From an uncultured Moraxella sp. (GTDB taxonomy: Bacteria; Pseudomonadota; Gammaproteobacteria; Pseudomonadales; Moraxellaceae): 19,165 bases of DNA. Both the position numbers and the translations under genes were made by a program. Below are positions 1-8,442 of the stretch, one piece after another; within the stretch, counting starts at the first letter, position 1; every line of letters begins with the position of its first letter. The notes below the pieces were generated by a model. That model saw only the letters and a list, made by a program, of their open reading frames with translations, had not been told where the DNA came from and ran no database searches. The stretch spans positions 1 through 19,165 of the forward strand of contig CAKAQU010000018.1 in assembly GCA_916720335.1 (NCBI GenBank), read 5' to 3'.

Positions 1-633
1 ATTTGTAAAGGTCGCTCCAACTAATTTGTCTTGTAATATTGCTAGTGAAGGTTCTAAGTTGATTGCTTCTTTGGGGGTGATGATTTGGCGATAACAGCCT
101 AATTGACTCATACGTTTGGTGGGTCCAAAGGCAGCTTGATATTCTTGTTGATTAGTGTAAAAATGCAAAATACCTTGCAATCGTTGAGAGAAATTTAGTG
201 ACAGTTCTGTGATTAGTGTTTTTAAGGCAGCACGCGAATAAAGCCCTAAATTAACCATTTGTACCAAATTTTTGTCTGCTAAAGTTGAGCGGCATTGCCC
301 TAAAAACCGCCAAATAAATTGCCACTGCTCAAAATTGGTACTTAAATGAAACAGCAGAGGCGCTTCTTTTTGCCCTAACCATTTAAATGCTTTTAATGGC
401 GTTGCTGGATTTGCCCACGGTGTGGCATGACAAACTGAAATTTGACCGCCATTGGCAAATGAAGTTTCAAGTGCAGCGGCAGATTTTCTGTCGATTACAG
501 TTACATCAAAACCTGCACAGGTCAGATACCAAGCAGTTGTTACCCCAGTAACGCCTGCTCCAAGCACAGCAATTTTTTTTGGTAAGAGTTTGTTTTTATA
601 GTGATAATTATTGGTATTAGTGACGTGCAACAT
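1..633 (-). CDS. dadA: D-amino acid dehydrogenase, N-terminal part (cut by window edge)
   Basis: FAD-dependent oxidoreductase of the DadA family, which oxidatively deaminates D-amino acids (notably D-alanine) to 2-oxo acids and passes electrons to the respiratory chain at the inner membrane. The frame is open for 211 codons to the window edge. The N-terminal dinucleotide-binding motif GAGVTG follows LPKKIAVL, then a beta-alpha-beta segment ending in VTVIDRK. The family signature GQISVCHATPWANP follows the phrase ALETSFANGG. About half of the ~420-residue family length is present. The ATG at 633 lies inside the end of ygfZ (17-base overlap) and gives about 20 residues before the FAD motif, more than usual, so a later start is possible. 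The ygfZ-dadA overlap suggests co-transcription. Family assignment is firm; start uncertain. Confidence 0.88.
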   Translation of the reverse strand, partial: MLHVTNTNNYHYKNKLLPKKIAVLGAGVTGVTTAWYLTCAGFDVTVIDRKSAAALETSFANGGQISVCHATPWANPATPLKAFKWLGQKEAPLLFHLSTNFEQWQFIWRFLGQCRSTLADKNLVQMVNLGLYSRAALKTLITELSLNFSQRLQGILHFYTNQQEYQAAFGPTKRMSQLGCYRQIITPKEAINLEPSLAILQDKLVGATFTN

Positions 634-1321
634 CTTCCATCAGCTTATCAGGTAAAGGTAAAATTTGACCAATTTTTGCAACGTCTTCAGGCGAGCCGAT
701 AACCAAGCTGTCAAAACCATCATCAATTTTAACTTGATTAACAATGTGTACTTTGTTTATTTTTTCACCATCATCAGCCGCTTGATTTAACAATACACGA
801 TGTAAAAAAGTTTTTGGACTGGCTTTAAAATATAAACGTGCAATAATTTCTTGACCTAAATAACAACCTTTATCATAATCTACCCCACCTCTTTGGTGTA
901 GGCGCAGCTCTTGAGGTTGAAATAATTGACTGGTTTTGGCGGTAATCCAGTAGTTACCCAAACAAATGCTTAATTTTGCCCAGTCATCAAATCCCTGACT
1001 GGGTTTTTCATCAAAATCAGGTAATCCATTAATGATGGTAGGATAAATTTCGCTTGGTTCGCTGATGGTTATTTTGGAAAAAGCACCATATTTTTTAATA
1101 TGTGCTATTAAATCTGTCAAACAGTCAGCCGATGTGATTATCAAAAAATTATCATCGGTTTGTTGTTTGACCCACAAACCAAACTGCACTCTACCCTTTA
1201 GGTTACAAATTGCTGTAGCTTGAGCGGTAGCATTCAATTTATTGACATTAATGGTTAGCTGACCTTGTAAAAATTTTGCGGCATCTTTGCCTGTTAAATT
1301 GATAGCATAAAACGTTGTCAT
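617..1321 (-). CDS. ygfZ: YgfZ/GcvT-family folate-binding protein (tRNA modification / Fe-S maintenance)
   Basis: Tetrahydrofolate-binding protein of the GcvT-like YgfZ family, which supports Fe-S enzymes such as the tRNA methylthiolase MiaB in the cytoplasm. The diagnostic motif KGCYLGQE is at residues 151-158, with the conserved Cys at 153, and is followed by the usual basic segment. The N-terminus (FYAINLTGKDAAKFLQGQL) matches the family's opening, where a ligand-binding fold begins. At 234 residues it is clearly shorter than the E. coli protein (about 326). It lacks much of the C-terminal barrel, like the compact YgfZ forms in some other gammaproteobacteria. AAGG precedes the ATG at 1321. 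A divergent promoter lies at 1349-1376, and dadA overlaps the 3' end. Confidence 0.85.
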   Translation of the reverse strand: MTTFYAINLTGKDAAKFLQGQLTINVNKLNATAQATAICNLKGRVQFGLWVKQQTDDNFLIITSADCLTDLIAHIKKYGAFSKITISEPSEIYPTIINGLPDFDEKPSQGFDDWAKLSICLGNYWITAKTSQLFQPQELRLHQRGGVDYDKGCYLGQEIIARLYFKASPKTFLHRVLLNQAADDGEKINKVHIVNQVKIDDGFDSLVIGSPEDVAKIGQILPLPDKLMEDVARH

Positions 1322-1348
1322 AATTTGCCTTTTTTGTATTTTTATACC

Positions 1349-1376
1349 ATTATGGGTAAATTTTATGGATTTTCAA
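1349..1376 (-). promoter_or_regulatory. Candidate sigma-70 promoter for ygfZ-dadA
   Basis: On the minus strand TTGAAA (1371-1376) and CATAAT (1349-1354) are separated by 16 bases, 28 bases before the ygfZ start. It lies divergent to the yjdM promoter in the same short intergenic space. Confidence 0.45.
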
Positions 1377-1398
1377 GAAAAATTTTATCCCAATCAGC

Positions 1399-1404
1399 TA
1401 TAAT
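1399..1404 (+). promoter_or_regulatory. Candidate -10 element for yjdM
   Basis: A perfect TATAAT stands 24 bases before the preferred yjdM start. No good -35 hexamer is visible at 16-18 bases upstream, so either the -35 is weak or an activator is used. Confidence 0.4.
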
Positions 1405-1428
1405 ACTCAATTTTTAAAGGAGATTATG

Positions 1429-1764
1429 ATGTCATTGCCCACCTGCCCAAAATGTGCTGAAAATTTAACGTATCAAGATGGTGAATTGTATATTTGTCCA
1501 ATGTGCGCTCATGAATGGGCAACACAAACCAAAGAAGAAATTCAGGTTATTAAAGACGCAGTGGGTAATATACTTCATGATGGTGATAGTGTTACTGTGA
1601 TTAAAGATTTAAAAGTGAAAGGTTCGAGCAGTTCCATCAAAGTTGGGACAAAAGTTAAGTCAATTCGTCTTATTTTTGATGCGCCAGATGACCATGATAT
1701 TGATTGCAAGATTGATGGATTTGGTGCAATGAAATTAAAATCATCTGTGGTTAAGAAGGCTTAA
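1429..1764 (+). CDS. yjdM: YjdM/PhnA-family zinc-ribbon protein
   Basis: Small cytoplasmic protein of the PhnA (YjdM) family. The N-terminal zinc ribbon carries two cysteine pairs, CPKC and CPMC, separated by about 16 residues. The C-terminal PhnA domain has the hallmark phrases DGDSVTVIKDLKVKG, GTKVKSIRL and DCKIDGFGAMKLKS, which match the E. coli protein almost word for word. The name phnA refers to its history near phosphonate genes; no phosphonate enzyme is nearby and the function is unknown. The second of two tandem ATGs (1429) is chosen because AGGAG (1418-1422) is then 6 bases away and homologs begin MSLP; the first ATG is at 1426. It has 111 residues, the family's full length. Confidence 0.9.
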   Translation: MSLPTCPKCAENLTYQDGELYICPMCAHEWATQTKEEIQVIKDAVGNILHDGDSVTVIKDLKVKGSSSSIKVGTKVKSIRLIFDAPDDHDIDCKIDGFGAMKLKSSVVKKA

Positions 1765-1809
1765 TTATTAGGCTGAGCAAGTGTGTTATAAAGCATTCAA
1801 AAGCCATGA

Positions 1810-1815
1810 TATAAT
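1810..1815 (+). promoter_or_regulatory. Candidate -10 element for tyrS
   Basis: A perfect TATAAT lies 42 bases before the tyrS start; the sequence 17 bases upstream (TTATAA) is a poor -35. I see no T-box or other structured leader in the 93-base gap between yjdM and tyrS. Confidence 0.4.
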
Positions 1816-1857
1816 GTAAGTAACTAATTGAGTAATAAATAATTGAAAGGGTAGACT

Positions 1858-3066
1858 ATGAGCGATTTTTTATCCATAGATGAACAGCTTGCTTTGATTG
1901 AGCGTGGTACTGAAGCCATCTATTCTAAAGAAGACTTGATTAAAAAGCTGCAACAAAATCGTCCCTTGCGCATTAAACTTGGTATGGACCCAACCGCGCC
2001 CGATTTACATTTAGGGCATACTGTGGTATTGAATAAATTACGCCATTTTCAGGATTTGGGTCATGATGTACTGTTTTTGATTGGCGATTATACCGCAACC
2101 ATTGGCGACCCATCTGGCAAAAATAGTACACGACCTCCTTTATCTCGTGAACAAGTGTTGCAAAATGCACAAACCTATGCAGAACAAGTATTTAAAATTT
2201 TGGATAAAGACAAAACTACCGTGATGTTTAATTCTGACTGGTTTGGTAACATGAATGCAGGTGATATGATTGCGCTTGCTAGTCAGGTCACTGTATCAAG
2301 AATGTTAGAACGCGATGACTTTGCCAAACGTTATGCTAATCAAACACCAATCTCCATTCATGAATTTTTATACCCTTTAGTTCAAGGCTATGATTCAGTA
2401 GCAATGAAAGCCGATGTTGAGCTTGGCGGTACAGACCAGACGTTTAACGTACTGATGGGACGTACTTTGCAGGCGCGTTATGATGTTGAGCCACAAATTT
2501 GCATTACTATGCCAATTTTAGAAGGGCTTGATGGCGTGCAAAAAATGAGTAAATCTTTAGGAAATTACATTGGTATTAATGAATCTGCTGGTGTAATGTA
2601 TCAAAAAATTTTATCCATGCCTGATACACTGATTGCGCGTTATTTTGAGCTCTTGAGTTTTAAGCCAATGGATGAAATTGAACAGTTGTTACAAGAGATG
2701 CGGCAAGGGCGTAACCCTCAAGAATTAAAACGTATTTTAGCCCTTGAATTGATTGAACGTTTCCATAGTAAAGAAGCGGCTGAAAACGCTCATAAATCGG
2801 CAGGAAATCGTTTGGCAGACGGTGAACTTCCGGTGGATTTACCCGAAGTAACCTTGATGCTTCAAGAGGGTGATAAATTGTTCATCACTCAGGTTTTAAA
2901 TCAAGCGGGACTTGCTAAAAACTCTGCTCAAGCCAAAGATATGCTAGCGCGTGGAGCGGTTAAAGCGGATGGAAGCGTTGTAGATGCCAGTTTTGTATTA
3001 TCAGCCGGTCAAACGGTGGTGATTCAGGCGGGCAAAAAAGCATACGCTAAAGTTAGTGTGAATTAG
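1858..3066 (+). CDS. tyrS: Tyrosyl-tRNA synthetase
   Basis: Class I aminoacyl-tRNA synthetase that charges tRNA-Tyr with tyrosine in the cytoplasm. The HIGH-type signature appears as HLGH (residues 51-54) after LGMDPTAPDL. The second signature KMSKS is at 229-233, and ELGGTDQTFN (about 188-197) belongs to the tyrosine/ATP site. The C-terminus (about 340-402) is an S4 RNA-binding domain with the phrase AKNSAQAKDMLARGAVKADG. Length (402) and motif spacing fit the TyrZ-type subgroup found in many gammaproteobacteria. A purine-rich GAAAGGG precedes the ATG. The DUF1653 gene begins 29 bases after the stop, so the two are probably co-transcribed. Confidence 0.97.
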   Translation: MSDFLSIDEQLALIERGTEAIYSKEDLIKKLQQNRPLRIKLGMDPTAPDLHLGHTVVLNKLRHFQDLGHDVLFLIGDYTATIGDPSGKNSTRPPLSREQVLQNAQTYAEQVFKILDKDKTTVMFNSDWFGNMNAGDMIALASQVTVSRMLERDDFAKRYANQTPISIHEFLYPLVQGYDSVAMKADVELGGTDQTFNVLMGRTLQARYDVEPQICITMPILEGLDGVQKMSKSLGNYIGINESAGVMYQKILSMPDTLIARYFELLSFKPMDEIEQLLQEMRQGRNPQELKRILALELIERFHSKEAAENAHKSAGNRLADGELPVDLPEVTLMLQEGDKLFITQVLNQAGLAKNSAQAKDMLARGAVKADGSVVDASFVLSAGQTVVIQAGKKAYAKVSVN

Positions 3067-3095
3067 ATTTGTTTTGTGATTTGATAAATTAAAAA

Positions 3096-3344
3096 ATGAT
3101 GGAAAATCCAATTTTACAATTAGGTCTGTATCGTCATTATAAAGGTCAGTTATATGAGGTGCTTCATCTTGCTCGTCATAGTGAAACTGAGGAATGGCTG
3201 GTAGTTTATCGGGCTTTGTATGGCGATTTTGGAGTTTGGGTAAGGCCTTTGGCAATGTTTGACCAACTGGTTGAAGTTGATGGCAAAATGTTGCCAAGAT
3301 TTGCTCAAGTCATCCAAGATGAGTTTATCAAACCTAACCATTAA
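3096..3344 (+). CDS. DUF1653 domain protein
   Basis: Small protein consisting of one DUF1653 domain. The sequence follows the family pattern throughout: GLYRHYKGQLYEVLHLARHS, then EEWLVVYRALYGDFGVWVRP and a closing VDGKMLPRF. No biochemical function is established for the family, and nothing here suggests one. Two tandem ATGs (3096 and 3099) are possible starts and the ribosome-binding site is weak. This fits translation after tyrS on one message, which ends at the hairpin at 3354-3383. Confidence 0.85.
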   Translation: MMENPILQLGLYRHYKGQLYEVLHLARHSETEEWLVVYRALYGDFGVWVRPLAMFDQLVEVDGKMLPRFAQVIQDEFIKPNH

Positions 3345-3353
3345 TTAACCAAG

Positions 3354-3383
3354 AAAATTGCTGGCACATACACCAGCAATTTT
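3354..3383. terminator. Bidirectional intrinsic terminator
   Basis: An 11-bp perfect stem (AAAATTGCTGG / CCAGCAATTTT) encloses an 8-base loop and is flanked by T runs in both directions. It sits between the convergent DUF1653 and LysM genes and can end both. Confidence 0.85.
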
Positions 3384-3406
3384 ATTTATACAATTATTTT
3401 AATGCA

Positions 3407-4501
3407 TTACCAGTCTGTTGGTGGTAAAAGCTGATCGCCCACACCTAAAGGTATTTCAGCGTCTAGAACATAAGCATAACTGATTTGGTCAAATACTTTA
3501 AAAATCATCAGCGAGCCAGCTTTTTCGGTGGGTAGACGTACTGGTGTGTTTTTGTCTTTTGGGTCTGCAACTAATTTGCCTTTGCGAAATACATCCAGAA
3601 CTTGACCAGGTTTTGCGCCTTGTACTGCACCTAAATTAATGGCAACTACATCATCTTTGCCCGCCATTTTACCCATATCGCCTAAGATACGTGAAATACT
3701 ACCACCTCGGGTTACTTCAGCAGGTGCTGGATAAAAGACCGAAGGAATGTGTGCATCAACCTCTGAAAAAACCCGATCCCCTTCTTTAATACCATCACCA
3801 AAATTTTCAGTAATCTTTAAGCTGTTAATGCCATTGGCTGAGATGTCTGTTACAATGCCACGAGCAACTTCGATGGCTTCTAATCCAACCACTTGACCTG
3901 TTCTGATATCAACATAAGGACTGGATTGACGATAAATGCCATAGGTCTGTCCAAGAGCTAATGCAGGGCCACGGGCATAAATTTTATCGCCCACACCCAT
4001 AAGAAGATGATCCTGTTTGGCGGATAAAACATAAGGCGTGGTTTCAAAGTCCAAGGGGCTCACAATAACCGCACGGTCAAGCCAGTGGCGAATGTTTGAT
4101 AAAGGAATGGGGGTGATGCTGTTGGCAGTAGAGTTGATGGTAACTTTTCCTGTGCCACCTTGCATGTTTCGTTCAATACCAGCGCAGCCTTCACCGGTAT
4201 CTACACCAACCAAAGTTTTTCCTTTAATGACACACATAATAAGCACATCACCTGGATAAATCAAATGTGGATTTTTTAGCTGTTTGTTGGCTGCCCAGAT
4301 TTCACGCCAGCGCGCTGGGTTTTTTAGGTAACGACCTGAAATTGCCCATAATGTATCACCCTTTTTGACGGTGTAACGATTTGGAGCATCTGCCTTGATG
4401 GTAGGGGCTGGATTGTTTTTAGCAGCAGCAGGAACTGACAACAATGCCGTACCAAGTACACACGCAGTCATCAGTCCCTTTATCATGGGTTTTAGATTCA
4501 T
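3407..4501 (-). CDS. LysM-domain exported peptidoglycan-binding protein
   Basis: Secreted or periplasmic protein that probably binds peptidoglycan. From the ATG at 4501 there is a signal peptide: basic MNLKPMIKG, a hydrophobic core and a cleavage region VPAAAK near residue 27. A single LysM domain follows at about 42-89 (YTVKKGDTLWAISGRYL ... NPHLIYPGDVL), then about 270 residues without a recognised catalytic motif. The frame extends upstream to a GTG at 4567, but this would place extra hydrophobic sequence before a complete signal peptide, so the internal ATG is preferred (364 aa). It lies 112 bases downstream of thrC in the same direction and may have its own promoter. Proteins of this build occur in Acinetobacter and relatives; exact function unknown. 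Confidence 0.85.
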   Translation of the reverse strand: MNLKPMIKGLMTACVLGTALLSVPAAAKNNPAPTIKADAPNRYTVKKGDTLWAISGRYLKNPARWREIWAANKQLKNPHLIYPGDVLIMCVIKGKTLVGVDTGEGCAGIERNMQGGTGKVTINSTANSITPIPLSNIRHWLDRAVIVSPLDFETTPYVLSAKQDHLLMGVGDKIYARGPALALGQTYGIYRQSSPYVDIRTGQVVGLEAIEVARGIVTDISANGINSLKITENFGDGIKEGDRVFSEVDAHIPSVFYPAPAEVTRGGSISRILGDMGKMAGKDDVVAINLGAVQGAKPGQVLDVFRKGKLVADPKDKNTPVRLPTEKAGSLMIFKVFDQISYAYVLDAEIPLGVGDQLLPPTDW

Positions 4502-4613
4502 TGGTAAATATCCATTGTTATGACATAAGCTCAATAACAAAAGCAAAATAGCTTTTATACTTATCACTTAGTTTAGCATAACAAAAAGATAAATATTAGG
4601 TAAGCATTTGTCG

Positions 4614-6029
4614 CTATTTGGCGTAAACTTTCCGACAGATTTCATCGGCAACCAATTTTGCGTCATTATCTAGAACAATCACAAACTGTGGTTTTGTTTC
4701 TAAGCCTTGGGTGTGTTTTGGTCGTGGCAGCTCAACATCGCCAACTGCTTCTTTAATTGTTTTGGCAAATTTAATTGGTAAAGCAGTTTCAGCAACCACA
4801 ATAATCTCATCTTGATTTTGCACATCTTTAGCGACTTTTACACCATCTGCAGTATGTGGGTCAATCAATCGCCCAGTCTCTTGATAGACTTTTTTGATGG
4901 CGTCTAAGCGATCTTGATGGGTGGACTTGCCAGAAATAAATCCATAATCTTGACGAATTTCATCCAATTTTTCATCTAATCTAAATCCTTCACCTTGCTT
5001 AACTTTGGTGAATAATTCAGCAACTTTTTCCCCATCTTTATTTAATAATGTATAAATAAACCGCTCAAAATTAGACGCTTTGGAGATGTCCATTGATGGG
5101 CTGGAAGTTACATAAGTTTTATTGCTTGGGCGTGGCTGATAGCTAGCTTTATCAAAGAATTCATGTAAAACATCATTTTCGTTGGTTGCAACAATCAATC
5201 TGTCAATGGGCAGCCCCATCATTTTGGCAATATGCCCAGCACAGACGTTACCAAAATTCCCTGATGGCACGCAAAAACTTACCTTTTGGTTATTATCTTT
5301 AGTGCTGGCAAAATAGCCTTTAAAATAATAAACGATTTGCGCTAAAATTCTTCCCCAGTTGATGGAATTGACGGTGCCTAAACTGTATTTAGCTTTAAAC
5401 TCATGGTCTTCTTGCAAGGCTTTAACAATATCTTGGCAGTCATCAAACATGCCTTTAATAGCGATATTGTGAATGTTTTTATCATCTAGGCTGTACATTT
5501 GAGCGCGCTGAAATTCGCTCATTTTTCCATAAGGCGACATCATAAAAACTTCAATATTTTTCTTGCCTTTTAATGCGTATTCAGCGGCAGAACCTGTATC
5601 GCCTGATGTGGCGCCAATAATAGTAAGACGCTGATTTTTTTGATTTAAAACGTATTCAAAAGCATTACCTAAAAACTGCATGGCAATGTCTTTAAAAGCA
5701 AGCGTTGGGCCATTGGATAATTTTAATAAATAAATATCATGATATAATTTGTCCACGGGCGTAATGTCATCTGAGCCAAATACATCTTTGGTGTAAGTTT
5801 TATCAATTAGCTTTTTTAAATTTTCTTTATCAATATCTGTAGCAAATAGCTGCATAATCTCAAAAGCCAATTCTTGATAATTAAGAGAGCGCCATTTTGT
5901 TAGTGTTTTATCATCAATATTTGGATAATATTCAGGCAACATCAATCCACCATCAGGAGCAAGCCCCATTAATAACACATCACTAAATTGCATTTTTGGC
6001 GTGTTGCCACGAGTACTGACATAATACAT
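4614..6029 (-). CDS. thrC: Threonine synthase
   Basis: PLP-dependent lyase that converts O-phosphohomoserine to threonine, the last step of threonine biosynthesis. The N-terminus MYYVSTRGNTPKMQFSDVLL is typical of the longer (E. coli/fungal) class. The PLP lysine is K113 in TLAFKDIAMQ, the phosphate-binding loop is GATSGDTGSAA (139-149), and VPSGNFGNVCAGHIAKMMGL is the family's conserved central segment. At 471 residues it is full length. The stop of rsmB lies 24 bases upstream, so thrC probably belongs to the ribE-fmt-rsmB transcript. I see no threonine leader peptide or attenuator, and thrA and thrB are not in the window. Confidence 0.96.
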   Translation of the reverse strand: MYYVSTRGNTPKMQFSDVLLMGLAPDGGLMLPEYYPNIDDKTLTKWRSLNYQELAFEIMQLFATDIDKENLKKLIDKTYTKDVFGSDDITPVDKLYHDIYLLKLSNGPTLAFKDIAMQFLGNAFEYVLNQKNQRLTIIGATSGDTGSAAEYALKGKKNIEVFMMSPYGKMSEFQRAQMYSLDDKNIHNIAIKGMFDDCQDIVKALQEDHEFKAKYSLGTVNSINWGRILAQIVYYFKGYFASTKDNNQKVSFCVPSGNFGNVCAGHIAKMMGLPIDRLIVATNENDVLHEFFDKASYQPRPSNKTYVTSSPSMDISKASNFERFIYTLLNKDGEKVAELFTKVKQGEGFRLDEKLDEIRQDYGFISGKSTHQDRLDAIKKVYQETGRLIDPHTADGVKVAKDVQNQDEIIVVAETALPIKFAKTIKEAVGDVELPRPKHTQGLETKPQFVIVLDNDAKLVADEICRKVYAK

Positions 6030-6053
6030 ACAAAACCTTCTTTGAAATAATGA

Positions 6054-7418
6054 TTAAATTTTTTGTAGCAGCGCGTAATAAAAACCATCGCCACCATCAA
6101 TAGTTGGTAAACATTGCCTGCCAATATCTTGAGCAAAACCCCAATCAGCGTTGATTTTTACTTCTTTGGCATTTGAATGTGTATTTAAAAAATTACTAAT
6201 CTGTGTTTGATTTTCTGCTTTTAAGATGGAGCAAGTAATATACAACAAAAAACCACCCTTTGCCACGTTTTGCCATAAGTTTTCTAAAATTGCTTTTTGT
6301 AGTTGAACAATTTTTTTGATGTCGTTTTCTTGGCGTAATAGTGTAATGTCTGGATGTCGGCGAATCACACCTGTGGCACTACAAGGCGCATCTAGTAAGA
6401 TGATATCAAAAGGTTGATTGCTTTTATAGGTGGTTGCATCAGCACTTTGGATGGTTAATTCTTTGTTGATTAAGTTATCAAAACCCAGACGCTGTACATT
6501 TTCAAAAACTCGTTTTAGGCGTTTTTCATCGTTATCAATCGCAGTTAAATGATAGTGATAGCCTTCAAGTTTTTCTAGCCAATGCGTTAATTTTCCAGCA
6601 GGGGCGCAGCAAGCATCCAGTAAGTTTAATGGTTGATTAGGTAATTCATCTTGCAGTAGCGCCAAAATATCTCCAGAAATTTGGGCGTGGATGTCCTGAA
6701 TGGTAGTAAATCCAGCAGAAAAATTGGGTAAATTACCAATATTTTTGCCATCAATTTTAAAGGTTTTGGTGCTGGTTTTTTTATTTAAAACCTCTGTGTT
6801 GGTCTGAATGGATTGATGATGAATATTCTGTGCGTCTAAAAGCTTTTGATAATCATGATGACCAATTTTGGTTGTGTTGGCGCGAGTAAAAATTGGCGCA
6901 ATTTGGCGTAAACTTTGCCCAAGTTCAAGGTATTGATGCGTCCAATCTTGCTTTAGTTGTTTGGCAAGCCAATTGGGTAGGCTATGATTTTTATTAATTT
7001 TTTTAAAATATTTATCGCGATTTTTGGCAACCTTACGTAGTATCGCATTTAATAGGCTTGCCCCGTATGGTTTTTTTAACTCTTTAATAGCTTCAACAGT
7101 TTGATTGATGGCGGCATAATCAGGCGTATTAAGATATAAAATTTGATACAAACCAATATTTAGACCAGATAATAACGAGTTATCAGTAATCGGATTTTCT
7201 ACCAAGCTTTCACTGATACGGCACAAAGCCCACCATTGGCGAAGCGTACCAAGAATTAATTCGTGAGCAAAACCTTTGTCTGCGGGACTGACCTGTTTTA
7301 ACAAATCATCAAAAAATGCCGATAAAGACTGTCCATTTTGAATATTGTCCAACCCGATAATGACTTGAGCTCGTGTAGAAAGTTTTTTTGAGTTTGAATT
7401 TTTTGTAAAATCAGTCAT
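6054..7418 (-). CDS. rsmB: 16S rRNA (cytosine-967 C5)-methyltransferase
   Basis: RsmB (Sun/Fmu) methylates C967 of 16S rRNA using S-adenosylmethionine. An N-terminal NusB-like helical domain (about 12-135) is followed by the Rossmann methyltransferase domain. The SAM-binding motif is LLDACCAPAGKL (267-278), a variant of the usual AAPGGKT. The two catalytic cysteines of m5C enzymes are C346 (DAPCSATG) and C396 (YITCS). The ATG at 7418 gives 454 residues beginning MTDFTKN. The frame is open to 7472, but that extension lies in fmt and has no family similarity. The start overlaps the end of fmt by 8 bases, so the two are translationally coupled as in many gammaproteobacteria. Confidence 0.95.
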   Translation of the reverse strand: MTDFTKNSNSKKLSTRAQVIIGLDNIQNGQSLSAFFDDLLKQVSPADKGFAHELILGTLRQWWALCRISESLVENPITDNSLLSGLNIGLYQILYLNTPDYAAINQTVEAIKELKKPYGASLLNAILRKVAKNRDKYFKKINKNHSLPNWLAKQLKQDWTHQYLELGQSLRQIAPIFTRANTTKIGHHDYQKLLDAQNIHHQSIQTNTEVLNKKTSTKTFKIDGKNIGNLPNFSAGFTTIQDIHAQISGDILALLQDELPNQPLNLLDACCAPAGKLTHWLEKLEGYHYHLTAIDNDEKRLKRVFENVQRLGFDNLINKELTIQSADATTYKSNQPFDIILLDAPCSATGVIRRHPDITLLRQENDIKKIVQLQKAILENLWQNVAKGGFLLYITCSILKAENQTQISNFLNTHSNAKEVKINADWGFAQDIGRQCLPTIDGGDGFYYALLQKI

Positions 7419-8415
7419 GACCATCACCACAATTGCCATTGAACACATCGCCGTCATTGACCTTATTTCCATTGGCGATTTCTAATGCGGTTACTGCTTT
7501 TGCCCCCGCCCACTGCATGGCGGTAATATTGATTAGATGTTGTGTGCCATCTGTACTTTTACCACACGCTACCAGCAATGTATTTTTGCCAACACTAGCG
7601 ATGGTTCCCGCCTGCTCTTTGGTGGTTTGGTTTGGTTTGATGGGTTTGGCAGATAAAATTTTAACGCGCTCACCTTTTAAAAACGTATAAGCATTCAACG
7701 CTTGAATTGTGCGAAAAATCGTTTGCGCTGGCTGATTCCAATCAATTAGCCCTTCGTTGCTAGTGATTTTTTGAGCGTAATTTGCTTGTGTGTCATCTTG
7801 GGGTGTGGCATTTTTTTGATAGGTTGGCAAGTCAGATAAAACATCAACAATTGCCTTGCCGCCCAAAACTGCTAACTTATCATGCAGGCTTTCGGTGGTG
7901 TCTGTTTCATCGATGTTGCAGCTAACTTTATAGAGCATATCGCCTGTATCTAGTCCCAACGCCATCTGCATGATAGTAATGCCTGTTTGGTCATCACCTG
8001 CCAAAATTGCACGTTGAATTGGAGCAGCACCACGCCAACGCGGCAGTAGCGAAGCATGAATATTTAGGCAGCCTAATCTGGGAATGTTTAATACACCTTT
8101 AGGTAAAATAATTCCATAAGCTGCTACAATCATCACATCAGGACGATAAGCTGCTAATGTTTCACGTGAAACCTGACCTGTTTCGTGCTTTAAACTAAAA
8201 CTGATTGGTTGTTCTACTGGGATTTGATAAGCTAGAGCCAGTTCTTTTACCGCAGAGGAGGTTAATTTTTGTCCACGTCCTGCCTTACGGTCTGGTTGAG
8301 TATAAACGGCAACAACTTCAATATTGAGCATTTCTTGGTTGTCTAGTAAGGCTTGCAATGCGGTTTTGGCGAAACTGGGTGTGCCTGCAAAAATTACTCT
8401 TAATTTGTCATTCAT
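7411..8415 (-). CDS. fmt: Methionyl-tRNA formyltransferase
   Basis: Transfers a formyl group from 10-formyl-tetrahydrofolate to initiator Met-tRNA. The N-terminus MNDKLRVIFAGTPSFA is canonical. Catalytic residues N118, H120 and D156 lie in LNIHASLLPRWRGAAPIQ and GLDTGDM; the C-terminal tRNA-binding domain follows. The ATG at 8415 gives 334 residues; the frame runs on to a TTG at 8433 that is not needed. The peptide deformylase gene (def) that often precedes fmt is absent; ribE lies 27 bases upstream instead. Codons for residues 81-86 (around VSRET) contain a near-perfect parS palindrome. Confidence 0.97.
   Translation of the reverse strand: MNDKLRVIFAGTPSFAKTALQALLDNQEMLNIEVVAVYTQPDRKAGRGQKLTSSAVKELALAYQIPVEQPISFSLKHETGQVSRETLAAYRPDVMIVAAYGIILPKGVLNIPRLGCLNIHASLLPRWRGAAPIQRAILAGDDQTGITIMQMALGLDTGDMLYKVSCNIDETDTTESLHDKLAVLGGKAIVDVLSDLPTYQKNATPQDDTQANYAQKITSNEGLIDWNQPAQTIFRTIQALNAYTFLKGERVKILSAKPIKPNQTTKEQAGTIASVGKNTLLVACGKSTDGTQHLINITAMQWAGAKAVTALEIANGNKVNDGDVFNGNCGDGHD
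8159..8174. promoter_or_regulatory. parS centromere-like site inside fmt (15/16)
   Basis: TGTTTCACGTGAAACC differs from the universal chromosomal parS palindrome TGTTTCACGTGAAACA at one end base only. ParB binds such sites, spreads on DNA and loads SMC for origin segregation. The site is read through as the codons for VSRET in fmt. Confidence 0.82.
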
Positions 8416-8442
8416 AAAAAAATTCTCTATCAAATAAACCCA

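Noticed and set aside
1429..1764. Phosphonoacetate hydrolase function suggested by the name PhnA.
   Set aside because: The family with CPKC/CPMC zinc ribbons is YjdM, unrelated to phosphonoacetate hydrolase, and no phosphonate genes are nearby.
3001..3341. Minus-strand ORFs opposite the end of tyrS and the DUF1653 gene.
   Set aside because: The plus-strand proteins match families along their whole length; the opposite frames have no recognisable domain and lie antisense.
4502..4567. Upstream GTG start for the LysM protein.
   Set aside because: It would add 22 residues in front of a complete signal peptide that already begins at the ATG at 4501.
7419..7472. N-terminal extension of RsmB inside fmt.
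   Set aside because: It begins MEIRSMTAMCSM with no family similarity; the ATG at 7418 gives the normal 8-base overlap with fmt.
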